Assembly (NCBI GenBank): GCA_040755055.1
Contig: JBFMBS010000008.1
Location: forward strand, 96,975-160,974
Direction of reading: 5' to 3'
Source: DYJK01 sp040755055
Lineage (GTDB): Bacteria > Bacteroidota > Ignavibacteria > Ignavibacteriales > Melioribacteraceae
Length of the DNA: 64,000 nucleotides
Each line of letters starts with the position of its first letter. The stretch's first letter is position 1. The position numbers and the translations under genes are program-made. The notes beneath the pieces were generated by a model. That model was given only the letters and a program-made list of their open reading frames with translations. It was not told the origin of the DNA and searched no databases. This document shows positions 44,317 through 52,050 of this stretch, in pieces.

Positions 44317-45408
44317 TTAGAACTCTCTTCCCTTCCATTTTACTTTTCTATTTGGCAAAACAATAAACGGGAGCAGAAGCACATAAATAATAAAGTATAT
44401 TTCAAACGCAATAAAATGAAAAAGCTTGAGTCTCAATTTTAATTTTTTGAATACCGGGTAAACAAAAAAGTAATCAACTATCATTTTAAAGAGGCACAAA
44501 TATAAAGCGGTGGTTGAGAAAAACAAAGGTGTTAACAAAATTGCAGCATTTGATAAAAACCCCCACAACATAACTAAGTAGCCGATTAAATCACTTTCGG
44601 TTCCGCCAACACCCCATCTTTTTTTCTGCCAGAAAAGTGTCTTCCAATCCGGACAAGGTTTAGAAGTAACTAATCCTCCTTCATCAAGCGGATAAATAAT
44701 TTTAAATTTTTTCAACTTGTGTATAGCCATCAGTAAATTAAAATCTTCCGTAACCGAAAAAGGCAAACTTTCATAACCCCCTATTTCGTCATAAGCAGAT
44801 TTTCTGTAAGACATATTATTGCCGATACAGCTTAACGGTTTGTTAAGATTGATCGTACCGGCAGCCACAGAAAGCAGATAAATAAAATCAATTGCTTGCA
44901 TTCCTTCAAAAGTTGTGTTATCCAACTGGGTTGTAAATCCGCCGACGAATCCCACATCTTTTTTGTAGTACGATGCAACGGTTTTAACCCACGTTGGAGA
45001 AACAACGCAATCGGCATCGGTAGTAAAAATAATTTCTCCGCGAGAAGTTTTAATTGCATTAGCAAGTGCGTTGGTTTTACCTTTTAATGTGCCGATAGCT
45101 TTTTGCGGAACCATCTGCCTAAAAACCGGTTTATCTTTTATAAATTCATTAATGATATCCCCGGTTCTATCGGTCGAATGATCATTAACAATAATTATTT
45201 CAATTTTATCGTTCGGGTAATCCAGCGCGGCAAGTGATTCCATACAATCCAAAATATTGTCTTCTTCATTGCGTGCAGCTACAACTACCGAGACAACCGG
45301 CAATTCTTCAGCACTTAACTTCGGGTGTTTCTTACTCAAACCGATTATGAAAATAATAATCTCAACAAAGTAAAGTGAAACACTTATTAAGAAGAAAATC
45401 TCGAACAT
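44317..45408 (-). CDS. Membrane glycosyltransferase family 2
   Basis: 363 residues. An N-terminal membrane segment (about 1-24) and two to three C-terminal ones surround a GT-A domain: VSVVVAARNEEDNILDCMES, IIIVNDHSTDRTGDII, the metal motif FTTDADCVVSP, acceptor region SVTEDFNLLMA, and the QxxRW-type motif WQKKRWGVGG. This is the architecture of processive or polyprenol-linked GT2 enzymes. Product unknown. It is divergent from rsmA. Confidence 0.88.
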   Translation of the reverse strand: MFEIFFLISVSLYFVEIIIFIIGLSKKHPKLSAEELPVVSVVVAARNEEDNILDCMESLAALDYPNDKIEIIIVNDHSTDRTGDIINEFIKDKPVFRQMVPQKAIGTLKGKTNALANAIKTSRGEIIFTTDADCVVSPTWVKTVASYYKKDVGFVGGFTTQLDNTTFEGMQAIDFIYLLSVAAGTINLNKPLSCIGNNMSYRKSAYDEIGGYESLPFSVTEDFNLLMAIHKLKKFKIIYPLDEGGLVTSKPCPDWKTLFWQKKRWGVGGTESDLIGYLVMLWGFLSNAAILLTPLFFSTTALYLCLFKMIVDYFFVYPVFKKLKLRLKLFHFIAFEIYFIIYVLLLPFIVLPNRKVKWKGREF

Positions 45409-45515
45409 GATTCTGCCGTTTGTTTAAAGTAAATATAATGATTTCATAAATAATGATTAGACCTTATATTCACGTTAGAAATTTTAATTTTTCCCTTTCT
45501 TAACCACTGGTAAAT

Positions 45516-46301
45516 ATGAAACACAATTTGACACCGCTGAAAAGATTTGGACAAAATTATCTTGTGGATAAGAACATAATCAATAAAATAATTGATACTT
45601 TTAATCCAGCACCCGATGATTTTGTAATAGAAGTCGGCCCCGGTACCGGTGCCCTTACCAAACAATTGTTCCATAAGGTAAAAAATTTTACCGCCATAGA
45701 AATAGATACAAGGGTCATAGACAATCTCAAATCTGAAATGCCCGGACTTAAAATTATCAACCAAGATTTCTTAGAAACCGATTTACGATCTATCATCCCC
45801 AGCAACAAGGTACGTGTAATCGGTAATATCCCGTATAATATTACCTCGTCGATACTTTTTAAATTAATCGAGAATAGAGAATTTGTATCAGATGCATTAT
45901 TAATGACCCAGTACGAAGTAGCAAAACGAATCACAGCACATAAGCGGACAAAAGATTATGGGATATTAAGCGTAATCATAAACTACTTTGCGGATACTGA
46001 ATTGTGTTTCAAAATTTCACCTAATGTGTTCTATCCAAAACCAAATGTATGGTCGGCAACCGTAAAAATAAATTTTCAAAAGTTTGATCGGTTAACAACA
46101 GATACCGAATTATTCATAAAGGTAGTAAAAGCATCTTTCGGCAACAGAAGAAAAACTTTAAAAAATTCCTTAAGTAATAGTATATTTAAAAACATAGATA
46201 TAGATTCATTGAAATTCCCGCTTAGTCGTAGAGCGGAGGAACTGACTATAGAAGAATTCGTAGAACTTACAAATCAAATCAAAAGGCTGGTTAATGGCTG
46301 A
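45516..46301 (+). CDS. rsmA: 16S rRNA dimethyladenosine transferase
   Basis: Dimethylates two adjacent adenosines in the 3' hairpin of 16S rRNA (KsgA). 261 residues. Seen: KRFGQNYLVDKNIINKI, SAM motif I VIEVGPGTGALTKQL, IEIDTRVIDNL, catalytic NIPYNITSSIL (Asn-x-Pro-Tyr), and the C-terminal VKASFGNRRKTLKNSL. Its stop overlaps mgtE by eight bases. Confidence 0.97.
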   Translation: MKHNLTPLKRFGQNYLVDKNIINKIIDTFNPAPDDFVIEVGPGTGALTKQLFHKVKNFTAIEIDTRVIDNLKSEMPGLKIINQDFLETDLRSIIPSNKVRVIGNIPYNITSSILFKLIENREFVSDALLMTQYEVAKRITAHKRTKDYGILSVIINYFADTELCFKISPNVFYPKPNVWSATVKINFQKFDRLTTDTELFIKVVKASFGNRRKTLKNSLSNSIFKNIDIDSLKFPLSRRAEELTIEEFVELTNQIKRLVNG

Positions 46302-47673
46302 AGAAATCAAAAGCTTACACGATCTGCTTGATGAAGATCCAGAAATTCTTGATAACATAAGTGTTCTAGCTGATGAAGAAGCAGCACAAAGCCTCGTAAC
46401 TATTTTTGCCGATCTGCACCCGGCTGATATTGCCGAAATAATAAATCACTTCACTCCGGAAAAAGCCAATTACCTTTTTAGTTTACTCGATACCGAAACT
46501 GCAAGCGAAGTAATCTTAGAGCTTGACGAAAACATTCGCGAAAAAATTCTTGAGAGAACCGATACTCTAAAAATTGCCGACATTGTTGATGAACTCGATA
46601 CGGATGATGCAACCGACATAGTTAGCGAATTACCTGAACAGGTAGCCGAAGAAGTACTTGAAAATATAGAACCGGAATCATCCGAAGAGGTAAAAGAACT
46701 TCTAAAATATCCCGAGGACTCTGCCGGCGGTATAATGAACAGCGATTTCGTACATGTAAACGAAACCGCTACGGTTGCCGATGCAATTGAACAAGTCAGA
46801 TTGAAAGCTGAAGATATTGACCACGTCTATCATGTATATGTATTAAAAGAGAACGAAGAGTTGATCGGTTATACCCTTCTCAAATCGCTACTTATCAATC
46901 CGCTTGATACAAAGATAAATACCATACTCGAAGAAGATTTTGTAACAGTTACACCTGAAACAGACCAAGAAGAAGTAGCCAACCTGATGAAAAAATATGA
47001 TATGGTTTCTATCCCGGTAATTGATGGCAACGGGTTAATGCTCGGCAGAATTACAATTGATGATGTTGTAGATGTTATCGGCGAAGAAGCTGAAGAAGAT
47101 ATTCAAAAATTTGCCGGTCTATCCGAAGAAGAAGAGATAAGCGATAGTTCGTTTACAATTTCAAGAATCAGGATGCCATGGCTGCTTGTGGCTTTAGTTG
47201 GAGAATTAGTAAGCGCACTTGTCCTATCATCATATGAAGCATCAATACATAAAATTGTTATTGCAAGTTTTTTTATCCCGATAGTTATGGCTATGGGCGG
47301 CAGTTCGGGCACTCAAGCGGCAATAGTTATGGTAAGAAGATTAACAGAGCATGATGTTTGGCTGAAAGACAGCTTAAAAAAAATATTTAAGGAATTCACC
47401 GTAGGAATATTTAACGGATTCATCTCGGCGGCAATTTTAATGCTTGCTACTTTATTGATCTTCAAAACGGAATTTTACTTTAGTTTTATTCTTTCGATTT
47501 CGTTAATCATCATTATGGTATTTGCTACTGTGCTGGGGGCAACTGTTCCACTTTTCTTAAAGCGCTTTGGTGTTGATCCCGCAATTGCAACCGGCCCTTT
47601 TGTAACTACTATGAATGATATATTTGCGCTATCAATTTATCTTTCAATTATCACTGTTTTTCTTATCAGGTAA
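46294..47673 (+). CDS. mgtE: Magnesium transporter MgtE
   Basis: Mg2+ channel gated by cytosolic Mg2+. 459 residues: acidic N domain (about 1-135, HPADIAEIINHFTPEKANYL), paired CBS domains (SAGGIMNSDFVHVNETATV; EEDFVTVTPETDQEEVANLM, GLMLGRITIDDVVDVIGEE), plug helix, and five membrane helices with the pore motif MAMGGSSGTQAAIVMVRRLT and GATVPLFLKRFGVDPAIATG. Coupled to rsmA upstream and to the PAP2 gene downstream. Confidence 0.96.
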   Translation: MAEEIKSLHDLLDEDPEILDNISVLADEEAAQSLVTIFADLHPADIAEIINHFTPEKANYLFSLLDTETASEVILELDENIREKILERTDTLKIADIVDELDTDDATDIVSELPEQVAEEVLENIEPESSEEVKELLKYPEDSAGGIMNSDFVHVNETATVADAIEQVRLKAEDIDHVYHVYVLKENEELIGYTLLKSLLINPLDTKINTILEEDFVTVTPETDQEEVANLMKKYDMVSIPVIDGNGLMLGRITIDDVVDVIGEEAEEDIQKFAGLSEEEEISDSSFTISRIRMPWLLVALVGELVSALVLSSYEASIHKIVIASFFIPIVMAMGGSSGTQAAIVMVRRLTEHDVWLKDSLKKIFKEFTVGIFNGFISAAILMLATLLIFKTEFYFSFILSISLIIIMVFATVLGATVPLFLKRFGVDPAIATGPFVTTMNDIFALSIYLSIITVFLIR

Positions 47674-48617
47674 TGAAAAAAAAACTTGGCCCGCTGTCTA
47701 ACCTTAATCAAGCTGATCTAATCGTAACTCTATTTTGTACATTCCTTTCAGTTTTGAATGTTTTGTTTTGTAATAAGATCGAGACCTGGTACTTAAATGT
47801 TCTGATGAACTGTTTGATTACTTTATTTGTCTTCTTCATTTCGCATCAGAGTTTAAAGAGCAGCAAGTTTTTTTACAGCCATATTCATTTCTGGTATTTC
47901 GTACCGCTTGTTTTTCTCTTCTTCAAAGAGATTTATTTAATGGTCGATCCGATACGCGGAGTAATTATTGATAATTACCTGATTATAATTGATAGATTTA
48001 TTTTTGGATTTGATCCTACAATAGAACTCTATAAAATTTCTTCACCCTTATTAACAGAGTTACTCCAGATAGTTTACGGAACATTCTTTTTTCTGCCGGT
48101 AATACTGGGTGTCGATTTGATCTTGAGCGACAAGACAAATGAATTCAAATATTCAACATTCATAATAGTATTTGGATTTGTTTTATCATTTATCGGGTAT
48201 CTATTATTTCCGGCAATTGGTCCGCGTTTTACACTGCACAATTTCGCAACGAACAATATAGAAATGCCCGGTTTGTTTATCACCGATATGCTGCGAGAAA
48301 TAGTTAACTCCGGCGAATCGATTCCATCCGGCACACCTAACCCGGCATCCGTAGTACAGCGGGATGCTTTCCCGAGCGGACATACACAAATGACTTTACT
48401 GGTTATGTATCTATCTGTGAAATTTGTAAGCAGACTAAAACTATTTTTTTTAATAAACGGCTCACTCTTAATTTTTGCGACCGTATATTTAAGATATCAT
48501 TATGTAGCCGATTTGATCGGCGGTTTTCTTTTTATGCTTTTAACTCTTTTGAGCGGAAAATATTTTTATAATTGGTGGAATGAAAAAACAGACAGACCCG
48601 ATTTGTTTGTCAAATAA
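47673..48617 (+). CDS. PAP2-family membrane phosphatase
   Basis: 314 residues with about six membrane helices. The PAP2 motifs appear late: the PSGHT motif in RDAFPSGHTQMTLLVMYLS, and the third motif YLRYHYVADLIGG (Arg, His, Asp). The first motif is degenerate (GPRFTLHNF). It is closest in layout to lipid-modifying AUR1-like or undecaprenyl/phosphatidate phosphatases; substrate unknown. Its ATG overlaps the mgtE stop (TAATG). Confidence 0.85.
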   Translation: MKKKLGPLSNLNQADLIVTLFCTFLSVLNVLFCNKIETWYLNVLMNCLITLFVFFISHQSLKSSKFFYSHIHFWYFVPLVFLFFKEIYLMVDPIRGVIIDNYLIIIDRFIFGFDPTIELYKISSPLLTELLQIVYGTFFFLPVILGVDLILSDKTNEFKYSTFIIVFGFVLSFIGYLLFPAIGPRFTLHNFATNNIEMPGLFITDMLREIVNSGESIPSGTPNPASVVQRDAFPSGHTQMTLLVMYLSVKFVSRLKLFFLINGSLLIFATVYLRYHYVADLIGGFLFMLLTLLSGKYFYNWWNEKTDRPDLFVK

Positions 48618-48641
48618 GATTCTTTGTTATGGAGATATACT

Positions 48642-48962
48642 TCAGTTCTTTTGATCAACTTTTTGGATAGTTTCAATTATCAAAGGGAAATAACGATCCA
48701 ATGAACAGTTTGCATCTTCTCTTAAATAACAATTGCCACTTTCGTCTTGTGCACGGCAGTCCGAGCAAATTTGTTCTTTGATCTTCTCATGTATGACTGT
48801 TACATCATCAGTTTGGAAGCTATGAACAATTTTAATTATTTGAGGAAGGTATAATTCTACGGCACATGTTTCTTTCTCGTTCAATCGGCATCTTCCGTTT
48901 TCGGTTGAATCAACACAGATTGAACATATATTAAGTTTTATTGCACTTAAATACCGGTCCAT
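48642..48962 (-). CDS. Cys-rich protein with internal duplication, unknown
   Basis: 106 residues, not recognised as a named family. Two copies of a roughly 45-residue unit: C-S-I-C then GRCRLNEKETCAVELYLPQI (residues 12-43), and C-S-D-C then GNCYLREDANCSLDRYFPLI (about 66-96). Each contains Cys-x2-Cys, a third Cys after about nine residues and a fourth seven later, followed by an amphipathic helix. Eight Cys in two sets suggest two metal or Fe-S sites, an inference. It is divergent from ubiE by 50 bases and convergent with the PAP2 gene. Confidence 0.7.
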   Translation of the reverse strand: MDRYLSAIKLNICSICVDSTENGRCRLNEKETCAVELYLPQIIKIVHSFQTDDVTVIHEKIKEQICSDCRAQDESGNCYLREDANCSLDRYFPLIIETIQKVDQKN

Positions 48963-49012
48963 AAATTTGCTCTTATAAACACTAATAAAATATAAACAAA
49001 TAGTACGAATAA

Positions 49013-49705
49013 ATGGAAGCTGTCAATTCTAAAAAATACCGGGTGAAGAGAATATTCGATACAATCTCATACCGGTATGATTTTTTAAACCACTTTTTGA
49101 GTTTAGGTGTTGATTACTACTGGCGCAGCAAAGCGATTCAATTATCTAACATGAACGAGAATACAATTTTACTTGATGTTGCTTGCGGTACCGGTGATTT
49201 TGCAATTGCTGCGGCTAAATCAGGTGTACATAAAATTTTCGGCGCTGATTTTTCTTTCAACATGCTGAATTTATTTGATAAAAAAGCCGGCTGGATCAGA
49301 GGTAAAACAGCACAGTCTGTTGCCGAACATTTGCCATTTAAGGACGGATCGTTTACAAATATTACCGTTGCCTTTGGCGTTCGTAATTTTTATGATATTC
49401 CGGAAGGATTCAAATCGTTCCACCGTATCTTAAGACAAGATGGTAAAGCTACCATTCTTGAATTCCGGCTACCCTCCAATTTACTTATCAGAAAATTTTA
49501 TCTTCTCTACTTTAACAAAATACTCCCAATGCTCGGCAGAATAATTTCAAAGGACAAAGAAGCATACACCTATCTCCCTGAATCTGTTGATGAATTTGAT
49601 AAGAAAGTTAACCTGGTTCAAATACTAAAGCAAAGCGGCTTCAGAGAGGTTAATAAGTATTCGCTTTCACTTGGATTGGTTCAAGTAGTAATTGCAGAAA
49701 AATGA
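49013..49705 (+). CDS. ubiE: Demethylmenaquinone methyltransferase
   Basis: Class I SAM methyltransferase for the last step of menaquinone synthesis (MenG/UbiE). 230 residues. Seen: RIFDTISYRYDFLNHFLSLG, SAM motif LLDVACGTGDFAIAAA, AEHLPFKDGSFTNITVAFGV, NFYDIPEGFKSFHRIL and ATILEFRLPSNLL. Menaquinone would serve the respiratory chain fed by ETF and the TCA cycle in the same window, but no other men gene is here. Confidence 0.94.
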   Translation: MEAVNSKKYRVKRIFDTISYRYDFLNHFLSLGVDYYWRSKAIQLSNMNENTILLDVACGTGDFAIAAAKSGVHKIFGADFSFNMLNLFDKKAGWIRGKTAQSVAEHLPFKDGSFTNITVAFGVRNFYDIPEGFKSFHRILRQDGKATILEFRLPSNLLIRKFYLLYFNKILPMLGRIISKDKEAYTYLPESVDEFDKKVNLVQILKQSGFREVNKYSLSLGLVQVVIAEK

Positions 49706-49718
49706 ACCTCTCCCTTGC

Positions 49719-49735
49719 CCCCTTTAATAAAGGGG
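49719..49735. repeat. Palindromic repeat CCCCTTTA-A-TAAAGGGG between convergent genes
   Basis: Perfect 8-bp stem flanked by CCTCTCCCT and GAGGGTTGGGTGGGG, an arrangement like a dispersed intergenic repeat of Bacteroidota-type genomes. It lies between the ubiE and rdgB stops, so it could act as a two-way terminator, though it lacks a T-run. Confidence 0.6.
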
Positions 49736-49750
49736 AGGGTTGGGTGGGGT

Positions 49751-50338
49751 TCAGCAATACTTCTTTACAAGCAATTCTTTCAGCTTCTCAAAAGATTTTG
49801 CTCTGTGACTAATTTTATTCTTCAACTCGAATTCCATTTCACTGATGGTTTGCTCATATCCATCCGGGATAAATATAGGATCATATCCAAACCCGGCTTT
49901 GCCTCGCTGCACTTTTATAATTACACCATGTAATTCGCCAACGGACTCGATTATATTTCCGTTATCATAAAAAATAGCAGTACTTACAAACTTTGCCCTA
50001 TGCGGTTCGGGAAGATCGGATAATTCTTTTACCACCTTTAAATTGTTGTCTTCAAAAGTACAATTTTTACCGGCATAGCGCGCCGAGATAACTCCCGGTC
50101 TTCCATCAAGTTGTTCAATCATCAAACCGGAATCATCGGCAATTGTCGGATGTTTATAGTGATCGTAAACTGTTTTTGCCTTTAACAGAGCGTTCTCCTT
50201 GAACGTTGAACCGGTTTCTTCGATATCAATATTGTTATCGAGATCATAGAGAGAAACAATTTTGAAAGGCGAGTTATTAAATATTGCTTTTACTTCTTTA
50301 ACTTTCCCTTGATTCTGACTGGCAAAAATTATTTTCAT
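49751..50338 (-). CDS. rdgB: XTP/dITP diphosphatase (RdgB/HAM1)
   Basis: House-cleaning pyrophosphatase that removes non-canonical purine nucleotides. 195 residues from ATG 50338 (MKIIFASQNQGKVKEVKAIF). Seen: SQNQGKVKE, EETGSTFKENALLKA, IADDSGLMIEQLDGRPGV, SARYAG, GKAGFGYDPIFIPDG and SHRAKSFEKL, in family order. An in-frame start ten codons earlier runs into the amidohydrolase stop and was not used. Confidence 0.95.
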   Translation of the reverse strand: MKIIFASQNQGKVKEVKAIFNNSPFKIVSLYDLDNNIDIEETGSTFKENALLKAKTVYDHYKHPTIADDSGLMIEQLDGRPGVISARYAGKNCTFEDNNLKVVKELSDLPEPHRAKFVSTAIFYDNGNIIESVGELHGVIIKVQRGKAGFGYDPIFIPDGYEQTISEMEFELKNKISHRAKSFEKLKELLVKKYC

Positions 50339-50345
50339 AGGACGA

Positions 50346-51704
50346 TTATTTGTTATTTGAATATGCACGACTAAGTAGTTTCATCAATTCCGATTTCCCG
50401 TCTTCGACCAATTCTCTCTCATCATAAATCAAAACATCACCATTCGATACAACCCATTCACCGCCAATCATAACTTCTTTAACATTTTCTTTATTGGCAG
50501 AATAGACAATTGATGAATAGATTCCATCGCCTGATTTATCTAATGGTAATTCCGTTCTTTCCAAATCCAACAATACTATATCTGCTTTCTTTCCAACTTC
50601 AATACTGCCGATTTCATTTCCCATGTGCAATGCTTTGGCGCCTTCAATTGTAGCAAGCTTAAATACTGTTTTAGGATCCATCACGGTAGGTCCGTGAACC
50701 GGTTTTTGAATTAGCGAGGCGAAACGCATTTCCGTGAATGCGCTCAAATTGTTATTGCACGGTGCACCATCTGCTCCAAGTGAAACAGAAATTCCTTCTT
50801 TAAGATATCCGGGAATATTGGCTATGCCCGAACCCAACTTTAAATTTGAAGACGGACAGTGGGCGACCCGTACCGAATTATTCTTAAGCGATTTAATCTC
50901 TTTATCATTTAAATGAATACAATGTGCAAGTACCGTATGATCATCTAACAAATTAATCGAGTCGAAATATTCTATGTTTTCCTTTCCATATTTCTTACGG
51001 ACAGCTTCAACTTCATGTTTATTTTCCGATGAGTGTGTATGAAGGAACGACCCCGGGAAATCTTTCATTATCTCCTTTGTTTCTCTCATCAATTTTTCCG
51101 AGCATGATAATGCAAATCTTGGTGCAAAAGCGTACTTTATTCTGCCACCCGGTATGTTATGAAACTCTTTAGCAAGTTCGTACGATGATTTAAGATTCTC
51201 ATCGGTTGATTCTTTGAAACTTCCTGATAGATCGTTTTCGTCAATCATACATTTACCGGCAAAAGCACGAATCTTTGCATAGATCAATTCATCAAAAATA
51301 ATTTCCTGGTTACGGAGTGTCCCCATATCGACTATTGTTGTTGTTCCGCTGCTTAATAATTCGTGAAGTCCTAACCGAACCGAAGCGCTTAGTGAAACGG
51401 CATTGTGCGCATTCTCATATGGGAAGATTTTATTCTGCAGCCAGTCTAAAAGTTCAAGATCATCTGCGAGTCCGCGGAAAAGTGTCTGGCAAAGATGAAT
51501 ATGAGTTTGAACAAATCCGGGTATTAATGTGTATTCGGAGTAGTCATACATCTCGCCGCTGAATTTGCTAAGGTCAAATTGCTGCAACGGTGCTATACGT
51601 GTAATAATATCATCTTGAATCTCAATTGCATGATTAATAAGAACATTTTCGTTATCATCGCAAGTGACTATTCTTGCAGCAAGGATTAGTTTATTTGCCG
51701 ACAT
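50346..51704 (-). CDS. Amidohydrolase, adenosine-type deaminase (DadD/MtaD-like)
   Basis: 452 residues, metal-dependent hydrolase of the SAH/MTA/5'-deoxyadenosine deaminase group. Seen: metal ligands GFVQTHIHLCQTLFRGL (His-x-His), FLHTHSSENKHE, VLAHCIHLND, and the catalytic Asp in SLGADGAPCNNNLSAF. SAH, MTA or 5'-deoxyadenosine deamination is plausible; exact substrate is not known from sequence. ATG 51704 with AGAGA upstream was preferred to one seven codons earlier. It overlaps the AhpD-like gene by 14 bases. Confidence 0.85.
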   Translation of the reverse strand: MSANKLILAARIVTCDDNENVLINHAIEIQDDIITRIAPLQQFDLSKFSGEMYDYSEYTLIPGFVQTHIHLCQTLFRGLADDLELLDWLQNKIFPYENAHNAVSLSASVRLGLHELLSSGTTTIVDMGTLRNQEIIFDELIYAKIRAFAGKCMIDENDLSGSFKESTDENLKSSYELAKEFHNIPGGRIKYAFAPRFALSCSEKLMRETKEIMKDFPGSFLHTHSSENKHEVEAVRKKYGKENIEYFDSINLLDDHTVLAHCIHLNDKEIKSLKNNSVRVAHCPSSNLKLGSGIANIPGYLKEGISVSLGADGAPCNNNLSAFTEMRFASLIQKPVHGPTVMDPKTVFKLATIEGAKALHMGNEIGSIEVGKKADIVLLDLERTELPLDKSGDGIYSSIVYSANKENVKEVMIGGEWVVSNGDVLIYDERELVEDGKSELMKLLSRAYSNNK

Positions 51705-52050
51705 TTTTTTCTCTGAATATTTCATCCATTTTTTCTACTGCATATCGAAGATGCGGAATAACAATAGAGCCGCCTACAATCAATGCAACATTGAAAGTTT
51801 CATAGAGTTCTTGTTCGGTCGCACCCTCTTCTATTGAACGATCGATGTGATAAAGTATGCAGTCGTTGCATCTCAAGACCATCGATGCTGCAAGACCCAT
51901 TAACTCTTTTGTCTTAGCCGGCAATGCGCCATCAATATATGCTTTGTTATCGAGGGCAAAAAATTTATTGAAATCGCGAAACCCCGAATTTAAAATTCTG
52001 TCATTCATTTCGGTACGGTAAGCGCGGAATTCATTGACTGTGTTTTTCAT
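51691..52050 (-). CDS. Carboxymuconolactone decarboxylase/AhpD-like protein
   Basis: 119 residues, all-alpha AhpD-like fold. The redox motif CNDCILYH (Cys-x2-Cys-x3-His) is present, then GATEQELYETFNVALIVGGS and IPHLRYAVEKM. In AhpD such Cys pairs reduce peroxiredoxin; here the partner is not known. It overlaps uvrA by 20 bases and the amidohydrolase by 14, so the three genes with rdgB probably form one message. Confidence 0.88.
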   Translation of the reverse strand: MKNTVNEFRAYRTEMNDRILNSGFRDFNKFFALDNKAYIDGALPAKTKELMGLAASMVLRCNDCILYHIDRSIEEGATEQELYETFNVALIVGGSIVIPHLRYAVEKMDEIFREKNVGK

